A DNA stretch of 11,216 bases from Spirochaetia bacterium UBA5368 (lineage in GTDB: Bacteria > Spirochaetota > UBA4802 > UBA5368): assembly GCA_002407865.1 (NCBI GenBank), contig DHPI01000006.1:6076-17291 (forward strand), written 5' to 3'. The position numbers and the translations under genes are program-made. Within the stretch, counting starts at the first letter, position 1, and every line of letters starts with the position of its first letter. Below the pieces are notes generated by a model. It was not told the DNA's origin, did no database searches, and saw only the letters and a list, made by a program, of their open reading frames with translations. This document shows, piece after piece, positions 1 to 6,268 of this stretch.

Positions 1-2
1 TT

Positions 3-110
3 GTGCTTGCCGGCGGAGGCGCATACTTCGCCGTGTGCTATGCGCTTCGCGTGAAAGAGATAACATTTGTGTTCAACAGGCTTGCGGCGAAAACGGGATG
101 GAAGCGGTGA
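3..110 (+). CDS. C-terminal end of a membrane protein (possibly a MurJ/MATE-type flippase)
   Basis: An open frame enters from the left edge and stops at TGA 108-110, giving 35 residues. It begins with a Gly/Ala-rich hydrophobic stretch (VLAGGGAYFAVCYAL) that looks like a final transmembrane helix. A short basic tail ending KTGWKR follows, as expected for a cytoplasmic end. Codon use is GC-rich like the neighbouring genes. The pattern of a last helix plus a short charged tail resembles the end of lipid II or polysaccharide flippases (MurJ/MviN), but 35 residues cannot establish a family. The gene converges on the transglutaminase-like gene, leaving only 15 bases between the two stop codons. 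Confidence 0.5.
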   Translation: MLAGGGAYFAVCYALRVKEITFVFNRLAAKTGWKR

Positions 111-132
111 TACGGGCGCGCGGCATCACCGC
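104..132. terminator. possible shared stem-loop between convergent genes
   Basis: GCGGTGAT at 104-111 pairs perfectly with ATCACCGC at 125-132 across a 13-base GC-rich loop. The stem contains the stop codon of the plus-strand gene (TGA 108-110) and that of the minus-strand gene (TCA 126-128). Its position between two convergent genes suggests bidirectional termination. There is no clear T-tract on either side, so an intrinsic terminator is uncertain. Confidence 0.35.
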
Positions 133-932
133 GCCGTTTCGTTGTACGCGACCGTAAGGTTTTTTATGGAAGCCACCGTCCTGAGGTACGAAAGGGGCAT
201 TCCGGTCTGGAGATGATGGCGCGCGAAGGCGATGTACCTGTTCGGGTGAACGCCGCCCGGCCTGGTGGAATCGACCATCACCCACGCGCCGTTACGATAC
301 GCCTCCACCCACATGTGAAACACGAACACGTTGCGCAGGCCGCCGAATTCCTCCGTGAATATCATGCCGACCACCGCGCGCGCCGGGATGCCGAGCGACC
401 GCAGAAGCGCCACGGTGAGCACCGAATGCTCGGTGCAATCGCCCGCCCGTTCCTGTGCGATTTTCTCGGCAGGCAGTATTGGGATGCCAAGAGTTTTGTC
501 GTGTATGTAGCGGTATACAAAGCGTTCGACCGCCGCGATTTTGTCGCTTTCTCCGGAAAAATTTTCAGAAAGTTTTTGGATAATACCGCTGTCGAGATTC
601 AGAAACGCCGTATCGTCGAGGTCGCCGCGCGACGGCGCATCCTGCACGCCGCGAGCGGGCCCCGTAACAAGGCAAATATAGCGCCTGCCGCCGCGCGCAT
701 ACGAGGCGCTGACGCGCTGAAACGGCGTGTTCGGCAGGGTGAAGGCGTCTTCAGATGATGAAATTACAAACGTGGATGCCGCGTTTTTTAAAATCAGCCC
801 GCTCCCCGGGCCGCTGAGCTTCACGGAAAAAAGCGACGCATCGAACGTGTCGGCGGCGTGTATGGGGGCGGTCGGCGCCAGGCACGCGCACACGGTGAAG
901 GCGCTCAGGAATACCGCGGCGCTTTTTCGCAT
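126..932 (-). CDS. exported transglutaminase-like (papain-fold) protein
   Basis: The protein has 268 residues. Residues 1-27 form a signal peptide: basic start, hydrophobic core and a likely cleavage after the Ala of IHA. The transglutaminase-like core (about 135-225) shows the Cys-His-Asp triad: Cys166 in RAGDCTEHS, His206 in FVFHMWVEAY and Asp221 in VMVDSTRP. The segment after Cys (SVLTVALLRSLGIPARAVVG) is typical of this superfamily. Family members act as proteases, amidases or cross-linking enzymes; the substrate here is unknown, and an envelope location follows from the signal peptide. The start is supported by a GGGGAT stretch just upstream. The gene lies 12 bases after the DUF3108-like gene and is probably co-transcribed with it. 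The N-terminal 100 residues after the signal match nothing I recognise. Confidence 0.85.
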   Translation of the reverse strand: MRKSAAVFLSAFTVCACLAPTAPIHAADTFDASLFSVKLSGPGSGLILKNAASTFVISSSEDAFTLPNTPFQRVSASYARGGRRYICLVTGPARGVQDAPSRGDLDDTAFLNLDSGIIQKLSENFSGESDKIAAVERFVYRYIHDKTLGIPILPAEKIAQERAGDCTEHSVLTVALLRSLGIPARAVVGMIFTEEFGGLRNVFVFHMWVEAYRNGAWVMVDSTRPGGVHPNRYIAFARHHLQTGMPLSYLRTVASIKNLTVAYNETAR

Positions 933-944
933 ATCATCCCCGGC

Positions 945-1634
945 CTATTCCCTGACGAGCTCGATGGTGATGTTCATCATCTGAATTACGGCGCGCACCA
1001 GCACGCCTTTCTCGTCGAGATACGAATCGGCGCTTTTCACGTTGTCGATCGATTGGGTGATGTGCATAAGGCGGACGGTCTTTCCGCCAAGGACGACATC
1101 CTCCATCCCGATTACCCTGGTGGTTACGGGAATAAGCGTTTCGAGCTCGATCGTAGGATCGTAGATGAGCGCCTTCGTTTCAAATCCCCTGCGAAAACCC
1201 GCGCCGATCATCGAGGCGATAAAATAATTTCCATCCAATACGAAATTTCCCCTGAGGGTGAGGGCGCTTGTTTTGTCTCCCGCGCGCACGGTGACGGTCT
1301 GCCCGTTGAATTCCGCGACAGTATCGATTGTCTGCTTTTTGCCGTTGTTGAGCAGCGTGGTGTACGACTCGAGCTTTACCGGCCTGAAATCAGTTGTTTC
1401 CGTGACGATCTGGCGCGAGATATTGCCGATGCGTCCCATGTCCATGCGCAGTTCGGAGGTGATTACGTAATTGCCGTTGGACGCGCGGTTCGAGAGGATT
1501 GCCCGGCCCACCTGCACGCCGTTGGCCAGGAGCCTGTATTCCCACTGGCCGGATGGGATGGCGCCCGGCGCCGCGCCGCAGAGCACGAGCAGCGGGAGAA
1601 TGAAAAGCGGCGCATATCGCGTGATGAATTTCAT
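945..1634 (-). CDS. exported DUF3108-like beta-rich protein of unknown function
   Basis: The protein has 229 residues. It starts with a hydrophobic export segment (residues 8-25). A Cys at about 19 sits in an imperfect lipobox (LVLC), so lipoprotein status is undecided. The mature part opens with WEYRLLANGVQVGRAILS and continues in alternating polar/hydrophobic strands; this pattern occurs in DUF3108-type periplasmic proteins and in N-terminal modules of bacterial transglutaminase-like proteins. I chose ATG at 1634 because AAGGAG lies 10 bases upstream and the start follows the thiL stop by 4 bases. A longer in-frame start exists (to 1709), but it would run into thiL. It sits directly before the transglutaminase-like gene, so the two probably act together (inference). 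No catalytic residues are recognisable. Confidence 0.75.
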   Translation of the reverse strand: MKFITRYAPLFILPLLVLCGAAPGAIPSGQWEYRLLANGVQVGRAILSNRASNGNYVITSELRMDMGRIGNISRQIVTETTDFRPVKLESYTTLLNNGKKQTIDTVAEFNGQTVTVRAGDKTSALTLRGNFVLDGNYFIASMIGAGFRRGFETKALIYDPTIELETLIPVTTRVIGMEDVVLGGKTVRLMHITQSIDNVKSADSYLDEKGVLVRAVIQMMNITIELVRE

Positions 1635-1638
1635 AGGG

Positions 1639-2637
1639 TCATTGCTCCTTGAAGTGGTCGAATCCGCTGATGGGCGCTTCCGCCTCCCTGCTGTTGCGCA
1701 CGGTGACAAAGCCTTTTTCAGTTATAGAGCCGATGACGGTGACGGGTATTTTATTTATATTCACGCTCATTGTTCTGGTAATGTCTTTTGGCGATGTAAA
1801 CAGCAACTCGTACTCCTCGCCGCTGTGTAACGCATAGTCGAGCGGGCCGCGGTTTTTCTCCGCCGCGTAGCGTCTGAGATCCGCGGAGAGGGGGATTTTA
1901 TCCTCGATGAGTCTAAAGCCGCATTTGCTTTCCTCGCAGATGTGCCACAGTTCGGAGAGTACGCCGTCGGACACGTCGATCATCGATGTGGGATTGAACA
2001 TCTGTATAATTTCAGTTACGATGCCGAAACGCGCGACGGGCCTGTTGTGTTTTTCCATCAATGCGGGATAGCGGTCCGCAGCCGATGTTTCGCCCGAGAG
2101 CAGAATTTCGAGGCCCGCGCGCGAATCGCCAAGGGCGCCCGTGAGGTATATAATGTCGCCCGGCTTCGCGCCGGAGCGTGTCGTGAGATGCCGTTTCCGC
2201 GCTTCGCCGTACAGCGCGATGTTAAGCACCAGGTGCGCCGATTTCGATATGTCGCCGCCGGCCAGGGCCACGCCGGCCATGTTTGCCGCGTCTATCATTC
2301 CGTCGTAGAGCGCCAGCACGTATTCTTCGGCGCACGATTGCGGTATCCCGATGGAGATGAAGGCGTACTGTGCGGCCCCGCCCATCGACGCGATATCCGA
2401 GATGTTGCTCATCATCGCCTTGAATCCGATATCCTGCGGCGACGAGAGGGCGCGGCGGAAGTGCCTGTCTTCAATGCTGATGTCCGTGGTAATGAGGCCG
2501 TACCTGTCGCCGTTCACCTCGAACACGGCGCAGTCGTCGCCGATGCCCATAATAAGACGGGGCGGTTTGCGAACGCCCCTCGTGTCAATGGCCGATTTTA
2601 TTTTTGCGAGAATATCCCACTCGCTCTTTATTTCCAT
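1639..2637 (-). CDS. thiL: thiamine-monophosphate kinase ThiL
   Basis: The protein has 332 residues, the usual length for ThiL. The enzyme phosphorylates thiamine monophosphate to thiamine diphosphate in the cytoplasm, the last step of cofactor synthesis, using ATP and Mg2+. The family motifs appear in order: GIGDDCAVF near residue 32, TTDISIEDRHF near 50, MSNISDIASMGG near 73, AGGDIS near 125, YLTGALGDSRAGLEIL in the middle, MIDVSDGV, and GEEYELLF near 270. Acidic residues of the GDD, TTD, SDI and GGD motifs are the expected metal and phosphate ligands. GGDIS replaces the commoner GGDTS. The gene begins 5 bases after the gltX stop and its upstream Shine-Dalgarno is weak, suggesting translation coupled to gltX. 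Its 3' end carries the ribosome-binding site of the next gene. Confidence 0.95.
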   Translation of the reverse strand: MEIKSEWDILAKIKSAIDTRGVRKPPRLIMGIGDDCAVFEVNGDRYGLITTDISIEDRHFRRALSSPQDIGFKAMMSNISDIASMGGAAQYAFISIGIPQSCAEEYVLALYDGMIDAANMAGVALAGGDISKSAHLVLNIALYGEARKRHLTTRSGAKPGDIIYLTGALGDSRAGLEILLSGETSAADRYPALMEKHNRPVARFGIVTEIIQMFNPTSMIDVSDGVLSELWHICEESKCGFRLIEDKIPLSADLRRYAAEKNRGPLDYALHSGEEYELLFTSPKDITRTMSVNINKIPVTVIGSITEKGFVTVRNSREAEAPISGFDHFKEQ

Positions 2638-2642
2638 CGCTT

Positions 2643-4082
2643 TTACCGGCTCTTCTCGTAGATATATTCAATTCTCTTTTTACAGCGCTCGAAACCGATG
2701 AGCGGAATTGCCTGGTCGAGCTCCGGGCCGTGCTGCGATCCGGTCAGGATAGCGCGTACCGGCATGAAAAGTTTTTTCCCCTTGAGTGATGTGGATGCCT
2801 TTATTTTGCCGACCAGCTCGGAGGCGAAGTTGTCGGCGGTAAGCTCGGAGCGGATGAGACGGTACGCCTCGTCGATGATTTTTTTCGAGTCGTCGTCGCG
2901 AAGCATCGCCACGGCGTCGGCGTCCGGCTCGACGATATCGTTCATGAACATGGCGGCGTGCCCGGCGATATCGGAAAGCACCTCGCAGTTGCCGCGCACC
3001 AGGTCGATGACGCGCTCGAGCCATCCCCGGTCCATGCTGTCGACGGGGTATCCCGCGTCGCGGAGGTAGGGAATAAAAAGATCGGTAATTGCCGAGAGGG
3101 GGTAGCTGCGGATATACATGCCGTTCATCCATTTGAGCTTCTGGAAATCGAAGATTGCCGCGCTCTTCGCGAGGTTGCCGATCTGGATCTCTCGTGCAAT
3201 CCGGTCCGGCGAAAGAATCTCCTCCCCCGATTCGGCGGCCCAGCCGAGCATCGCGAGATAATTAAACAGCGCGTCGGGCAGGTAGCCCTCCCTGCGGTAC
3301 ATTTCCACGGAGGTGATGCCGTGGCGCTTCGAGAGCTTCGAGCGGTCGGGGCCAAGCACCAGCGCGAGATGCGCGTACTCGGGCTCCGGAAGGCCAAGCG
3401 CCCTGGATATGAGCACCTGCTTGGGCGTGTTCGGGAGATGGTCTTCGCCGCGGATCACATGGGTGATCTTCATGAGGGCGTCGTCGATGATGACAATGTA
3501 GTTGTAGATGGGCGTGCCGTCGGAGCGCACGATGATAAAATCGCCGCCGATGTTTTCGCTGCCGAAAACCACCCGCCCCTTGATGAGGTCGTTTACCACG
3601 ATGGTTTCGCCGTCGGGCACCCTGAACCGCACAGTGGGCGTGCGGCCCTCGGCTTCGAAGCGCTTTTTATCGGCGTCGGACAAATTGCGGCATTTGCCGG
3701 GATATGCGAAGGGACGGTTTTGCTCCGCCGCATCGGCGCGCATTGCGTCGAGATCTTCGGGCGAACAATAGCAGTGGTATGCGTTGCCGCTGCGCAAAAG
3801 CCTGTCGGTATACTCCCTGTAAATATCGAAACGGTCGGACTGGCGATAGGGACCGTAGTCGCCGCCGATGTCGGGGCCCTCGTTCCACTCGATGCCCAGC
3901 CACTTAAGATCGTTAAGTATGGAAATTTCGGACTCCCTGGTGCTGCGCTCCATGTCGGTGTCCTCGACGCGGAGCACCAGTGTAGCGTCGAATTTTTTCG
4001 CGATCACAAAATTGCATATCGCGGTGCGCGCGTTGCCTATATGCAGAAACCCGGTGGGACTCGGGGCGAATCTAACTCTCAT
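2643..4082 (-). CDS. gltX: glutamate--tRNA ligase (GluRS)
   Basis: A class I aminoacyl-tRNA synthetase of 479 residues that charges tRNA-Glu with glutamate in the cytoplasm. The N-terminus is the family hallmark MRVRFAPSPTGFLHIGNART, with the HIGH signature as HIGN at 14-17. The KMSKS loop appears as KLSKR at about 249-253 (GPDRSKLSKRHG). Cys104, Cys106 and Cys131 form a probable zinc-binding insert in the Rossmann domain. GEDHLPNTPKQ and the C-terminal helical anticodon-binding region (about 320-479) are also present. I chose ATG at 4082 because AGGAGA lies 5 bases upstream and the family consensus begins there; an in-frame ATG at 4115 would add 11 unconserved residues. Whether the enzyme also charges tRNA-Gln cannot be judged. 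It follows the zinc-finger gene by 39 bases and precedes thiL by 5. Confidence 0.97.
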   Translation of the reverse strand: MRVRFAPSPTGFLHIGNARTAICNFVIAKKFDATLVLRVEDTDMERSTRESEISILNDLKWLGIEWNEGPDIGGDYGPYRQSDRFDIYREYTDRLLRSGNAYHCYCSPEDLDAMRADAAEQNRPFAYPGKCRNLSDADKKRFEAEGRTPTVRFRVPDGETIVVNDLIKGRVVFGSENIGGDFIIVRSDGTPIYNYIVIIDDALMKITHVIRGEDHLPNTPKQVLISRALGLPEPEYAHLALVLGPDRSKLSKRHGITSVEMYRREGYLPDALFNYLAMLGWAAESGEEILSPDRIAREIQIGNLAKSAAIFDFQKLKWMNGMYIRSYPLSAITDLFIPYLRDAGYPVDSMDRGWLERVIDLVRGNCEVLSDIAGHAAMFMNDIVEPDADAVAMLRDDDSKKIIDEAYRLIRSELTADNFASELVGKIKASTSLKGKKLFMPVRAILTGSQHGPELDQAIPLIGFERCKKRIEYIYEKSR

Positions 4083-4087
4083 TGTTT

Positions 4088-4093
4088 TCTCCT
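4088..4093 (-). promoter_or_regulatory. ribosome-binding site deciding the gltX start
   Basis: AGGAGA on the minus strand, 5 bases before ATG 4082. It fixes the start at the conserved MRVRFAPSPTG rather than at the upstream in-frame ATG. Confidence 0.8.
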
Positions 4094-4121
4094 GTTGACG
4101 GCGCGGGAAGCTCAACGGCGC

Positions 4122-4355
4122 TCAATAATCGTATGAGTGGATTGAACTTCGTCCGGTGATAATTTCTTCGGTTTCTCTGTCAATTCTGTGCGTGAGCTTT
4201 TTTATTCTGTCAACAATTTCATCCTTGAAAAGCACCTTGCCGCAGCGCGTACATTGAAACGCCGGGATGTTTTCGATGACGATGAAGAAATTGTCATTGC
4301 TCATGGTATAGCAGCTTTTCCCCTCGATGAGGATGCCGCCGCAATCGCATTCCAT
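4122..4355 (-). CDS. YgiT-type zinc-finger protein (MqsA N-domain-like)
   Basis: A small protein of 77 residues with two cysteine knuckles: CDC at residues 3-5 followed by GG, and CTRC at 35-38 followed by GK. Between them is a strand-rich stretch (FFIVIENIPAFQC), the layout of YgiT-type zinc fingers as in the N-terminal half of the MqsA antitoxin. The first knuckle is CxC rather than the usual CxxC. No helix-turn-helix domain follows; the C-terminus is a charged helix and a tail ending SYDY. ATG at 4355 is preferred over the longer in-frame ATG at 4487, since the extension has no recognisable content and would start inside the predicted promoter. Such proteins often accompany a DUF4258-type toxin, but none is visible upstream. 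It leads the gltX-thiL operon. Function: metal-binding, possibly regulatory; uncertain. Confidence 0.75.
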   Translation of the reverse strand: MECDCGGILIEGKSCYTMSNDNFFIVIENIPAFQCTRCGKVLFKDEIVDRIKKLTHRIDRETEEIITGRSSIHSYDY

Positions 4356-4484
4356 TCCGTTACTCTCTGTTACTCCGGTATATAGGCCTCTTCCCTGAAG
4401 ACGGGCAAAAAGCGCAATGCCTCTGTGGATACAATAGCACGCCACCGCCGATGCGCGAAAAAACATCCGTAGCGCGATGCCTTC

Positions 4485-4512
4485 CATATAGCAATGACGC
4501 GACGGATGTCAA
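4485..4512 (-). promoter_or_regulatory. predicted sigma70-type promoter of the gltX operon
   Basis: On the minus strand a perfect -35 (TTGACA, 4512-4507) is followed after 16 bases by TATATG (4490-4485), which matches TATAAT at four positions. It would start transcription near 4478 and give a leader of about 120 bases before the zinc-finger gene. No other good minus-strand promoter was seen between here and gltX. Confidence 0.6.
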
Positions 4513-4678
4513 GGTTTTTTGCACTGAGCCCGCATTCGGCTTTTTGCCAGCGGCAGGGGGTGCGGCCGGCATATGTGCAAAATTGATATGCAGTTTCTCA
4601 ACAATAACGTATATGAAATATTGCATAGGCACACGCCGCTGTATCAAAAATTTATTTACTCTTTATATGATTTAAACA

Positions 4679-4707
4679 TTGACATGATTTATTCGCATCG
4701 ATATTGT
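4679..4707 (+). promoter_or_regulatory. predicted sigma70-type promoter of the porin gene
   Basis: A perfect -35 (TTGACA, 4679-4684), a 17-base spacer and -10 TATTGT (4702-4707, four of six consensus positions) lie in AT-rich DNA. The predicted start near 4714 gives a leader of about 67 bases. Strong promoter elements fit an abundant outer-membrane protein. Confidence 0.65.
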
Positions 4708-4732
4708 TTGGCTGCATCTCAATAGGGTACGC

Positions 4733-4746
4733 AGTACAAACGTACT
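4733..4746 (+). promoter_or_regulatory. small hairpin in the porin leader
   Basis: AGTAC (4733-4737) and GTACT (4742-4746) can pair across an AAAC loop. A third GTAC at 4727-4730 could pair with the left arm instead, so two alternative folds are possible. The element lies between the predicted transcription start and the ribosome-binding site. It may influence mRNA stability or be an operator, or it may be chance. Confidence 0.25.
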
Positions 4747-4764
4747 ATTATAACAAAAATCTGT

Positions 4765-4771
4765 GAGGAGG
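4765..4771 (+). promoter_or_regulatory. ribosome-binding site deciding the porin start
   Basis: GAGGAGG ends 9 bases before ATG 4781. It excludes the in-frame ATG at 4763, which lies upstream of this site and would put extra residues ahead of the signal peptide. Confidence 0.85.
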
Positions 4772-4780
4772 ATTTATAAC

Positions 4781-5839
4781 ATGAAGTCTAAAAAGTTTAT
4801 CGCGCTTCTCGTAATGGGCATCTTCATGGCGGCCGGCGCCGCGTTTGCGCAGGAAGCCCCCAAGGCCGAAGAAGTGAAGCCCGCGATGGATCTTTCGGGC
4901 GTGGCGTACATCTGGTGGCAGAAGGACATGGATAATGAGAATGCAGCATCAAAAAATACAAACCATTTTGCAATTAACCGGGTGTACCTCACGTGGGCCA
5001 AGCAGTTCAACGACGTGTGGAGCGTTAAGCTGACCACAGACGTTAATGGCGGCACGAATCAGGTGTTTTTTAAGAACGCTTACTTGCAGATGAAGAAGAG
5101 CTTCGATCCGGTGACTGTTACCGTGCAGTACGGCCTGGTTGGCACGCCGATAGCGGGGCTTATCGACAGCAAGAGCGACTATCGCTGGATTCACAACAAC
5201 TACTTTGACAACTCGAAGGCGTTAATAGGAATAACACTTGATCCTACCGCCGACATGGGCCTTCTTGCCAGCGTTGAAGTGATGAAGATGGTAACGCTTA
5301 CCGGATTGTATGCGAACGGCGAAGGCTACTCAAACGGCTTTAATGAGGCAGAGGGTGACAACAGCAAGGCGTATCACGGAATGCTTACGGTAACGCCGTT
5401 CCAGGGCCTCTTCCTGTCGGGATTTTACAAGAAACTCGACAAAGCGAATGCTCCTGGCACTAATGTTGTTGGCGACAGCCTCTCAATGTATGGCGGCATC
5501 GTAGGCTGGAGCGACAAGACGTTCAAGGTCGGCGCAAGCTACACGATGGTAGAACAGGAAGCAGGGGTTGCCGATAACGAAGCGACCCTCCTCGACATCT
5601 GGGCGCACATCAACCTGAATCAGTTTGTCGGCGCGCCGGTGCTTGTTGTTGGCCGTTATGCGCAGGGTACGTCTTCGCCTGATGGCGGCTCAGATGTTGA
5701 TACCACGGCATGGGAAGCCGGTCTCGGTTATGCATTTAACAAAAATGTTCGCGTGCTTGCCCTGTACGAAGTAATAGATACCGATGGTGTTAATGGCAAG
5801 AACGAAACTGTATGGATCAAGACTGAGGCGAAGTTCTAA
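4781..5839 (+). CDS. outer-membrane porin-like beta-barrel protein
   Basis: The protein has 352 residues. A classical signal peptide (MKSKKFIALLVMGIFMAAGA, then AFA) is cleaved before QEAP, leaving a mature barrel of about 329 residues. A short Pro/Glu/Lys-rich linker follows, then repeated amphipathic beta strands with aromatic girdles (INRVYLTWAKQF, VTVTVQYGLV, LFLSGFYKKL, FKVGASYTMV, VLVVGRYAQG, AWEAGLGYAF, VRVLALYEV). The chain ends WIKTEAKF; a C-terminal Phe is the recognition signal for barrel assembly. Length and strand pattern suggest a 14- to 18-strand porin or selective channel, though the substrate cannot be read. Its codon use is less GC-rich than that of the mqn genes, as is common for highly expressed proteins. 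It is monocistronic, with its own promoter, a strong ribosome-binding site and a terminator. Confidence 0.8.
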   Translation: MKSKKFIALLVMGIFMAAGAAFAQEAPKAEEVKPAMDLSGVAYIWWQKDMDNENAASKNTNHFAINRVYLTWAKQFNDVWSVKLTTDVNGGTNQVFFKNAYLQMKKSFDPVTVTVQYGLVGTPIAGLIDSKSDYRWIHNNYFDNSKALIGITLDPTADMGLLASVEVMKMVTLTGLYANGEGYSNGFNEAEGDNSKAYHGMLTVTPFQGLFLSGFYKKLDKANAPGTNVVGDSLSMYGGIVGWSDKTFKVGASYTMVEQEAGVADNEATLLDIWAHINLNQFVGAPVLVVGRYAQGTSSPDGGSDVDTTAWEAGLGYAFNKNVRVLALYEVIDTDGVNGKNETVWIKTEAKF

Positions 5840-5863
5840 GCTTTTTTATTTACAGCAAATGCG

Positions 5864-5896
5864 AAAAAAAGCCGCGCAACTTGCGCGGCTTTTTTT
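5864..5896 (+). terminator. intrinsic terminator after the porin gene
   Basis: GCCGCGC (5871-5877) pairs with GCGCGGC (5883-5889) across a five-base loop. Seven A precede it and seven T (5890-5896) follow, so it can work in both directions. It begins 24 bases after the porin stop and isolates the porin from everything downstream. Confidence 0.93.
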
Positions 5897-5901
5897 GTAA
5901 A

Positions 5902-6181
5902 GGGGTCAGAGCCTCGATGTTTTGTGACGCACTGGGGAGATAGGGGTCAGAGCATAGCTGAGCATGGTTGAATTTCAGAGAGATTTAGGGTCAGAGCCTT
6001 CGAAATCGAAATGAAGAAGCGAAGTCTTTAAAGAACTTTATGCTGCATCAGTTCTTGGGGTCAGAGCATATCAAAAGCTGGAAGACAGGATAACGGCTGA
6101 TGATTGGTTTCGGCGTGGGGGCAGGTGAAAAATAGTAATAGTGAAGGGTCAGAGCATGGTTTCGGGATTCGGGGTCAGAGC
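5902..6181 (+). repeat. array of six dispersed copies of GGGGTCAGAGC
   Basis: Six direct copies lie on the plus strand. GGGGTCAGAGC occurs at 5902-5912, 5943-5953, 6057-6067 and 6171-6181; AGGGTCAGAGC occurs at 5987-5997 and 6145-6155. Start-to-start distances are 41, 44, 70, 88 and 26 bases, so this is neither a tandem repeat nor a CRISPR. The intervening stretches are unrelated to one another. A degenerate copy (GGGGGCAGGTG) lies at 6116-6126. An imperfect inverted repeat (AAGAACT 6031-6037 with AGTTCTT 6050-6056) abuts the copy at 6057. Short GGGGTCAG-type motifs are known to cluster around RAYT/Y1 transposase genes, so these are probably recognition or end sequences of the adjacent transposase (inference). 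There is no other gene in 5897-6268. Confidence 0.85.
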
Positions 6182-6256
6182 CATAGGGCAAATTTGTTTA
6201 ATAAATCTGATTCCTCAATCGTATCTCCTTATGAAGTTAAACTAAAAAATGGATAT

Positions 6257-6262
6257 AAGGAG
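6257..6262 (+). promoter_or_regulatory. ribosome-binding site deciding the transposase start
   Basis: AAGGAG lies 6 bases before ATG 6269. It shows that the in-frame ATG at 6104, whose added residues would be encoded by the repeat array, is not the start. Confidence 0.85.
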
Positions 6263-6268
6263 TTTGCC

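Larger units (their letters stand above)
4356..4780. other. divergent intergenic region with promoters on both strands
   Basis: This gap of about 425 bases separates the minus-strand gltX operon from the plus-strand porin gene. Neither strand has a reading frame that resembles a known family. The longest minus-strand frame (4647-4360) is rich in Arg/Pro/Ala with no conserved pattern and overlaps the promoter. The region contains one good sigma70-like promoter per strand and a small inverted repeat before the porin gene. No tRNA or recognisable riboswitch was seen. The part nearest the porin gene is markedly AT-rich. Confidence 0.6.

Noticed and set aside
213..758. Long plus-strand open frame opposite the transglutaminase-like gene
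   Set aside because: It is a shadow of a GC-rich gene on the other strand: rich in Arg/His/Ala, no family pattern, and the minus-strand frame has clear catalytic motifs.
1942..2661. 239-codon plus-strand open frame opposite thiL
   Set aside because: Its His/Arg/Val-rich composition is typical of antisense shadow frames, and thiL motifs are complete on the other strand.
2958..4136. 392-codon plus-strand open frame opposite gltX
   Set aside because: It exactly mirrors a certain gltX gene. The long stop-free frame is a by-product of GC-rich codon use; no domain or ribosome-binding site supports it.
4360..4647. Minus-strand 95-codon frame that might be a toxin partner of the zinc-finger gene
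   Set aside because: It shows no DUF4258 or MqsR-like pattern, is low-complexity Ala/Pro/Arg, and overlaps the predicted promoter.
4746..4751. TATTAT as a second -10 box for the porin gene
   Set aside because: No acceptable -35 is found at the proper distance, and it lies too close to the ribosome-binding site.
5902..6181. Possible CRISPR array
   Set aside because: The repeats are only 11 bases, spacing ranges from 26 to 88 bases, and there is no leader or cas gene.
6104..6268. N-terminal extension of the transposase to ATG 6104
   Set aside because: The extra codons are made from the repeat array, and a strong AAGGAG sits just before ATG 6269.
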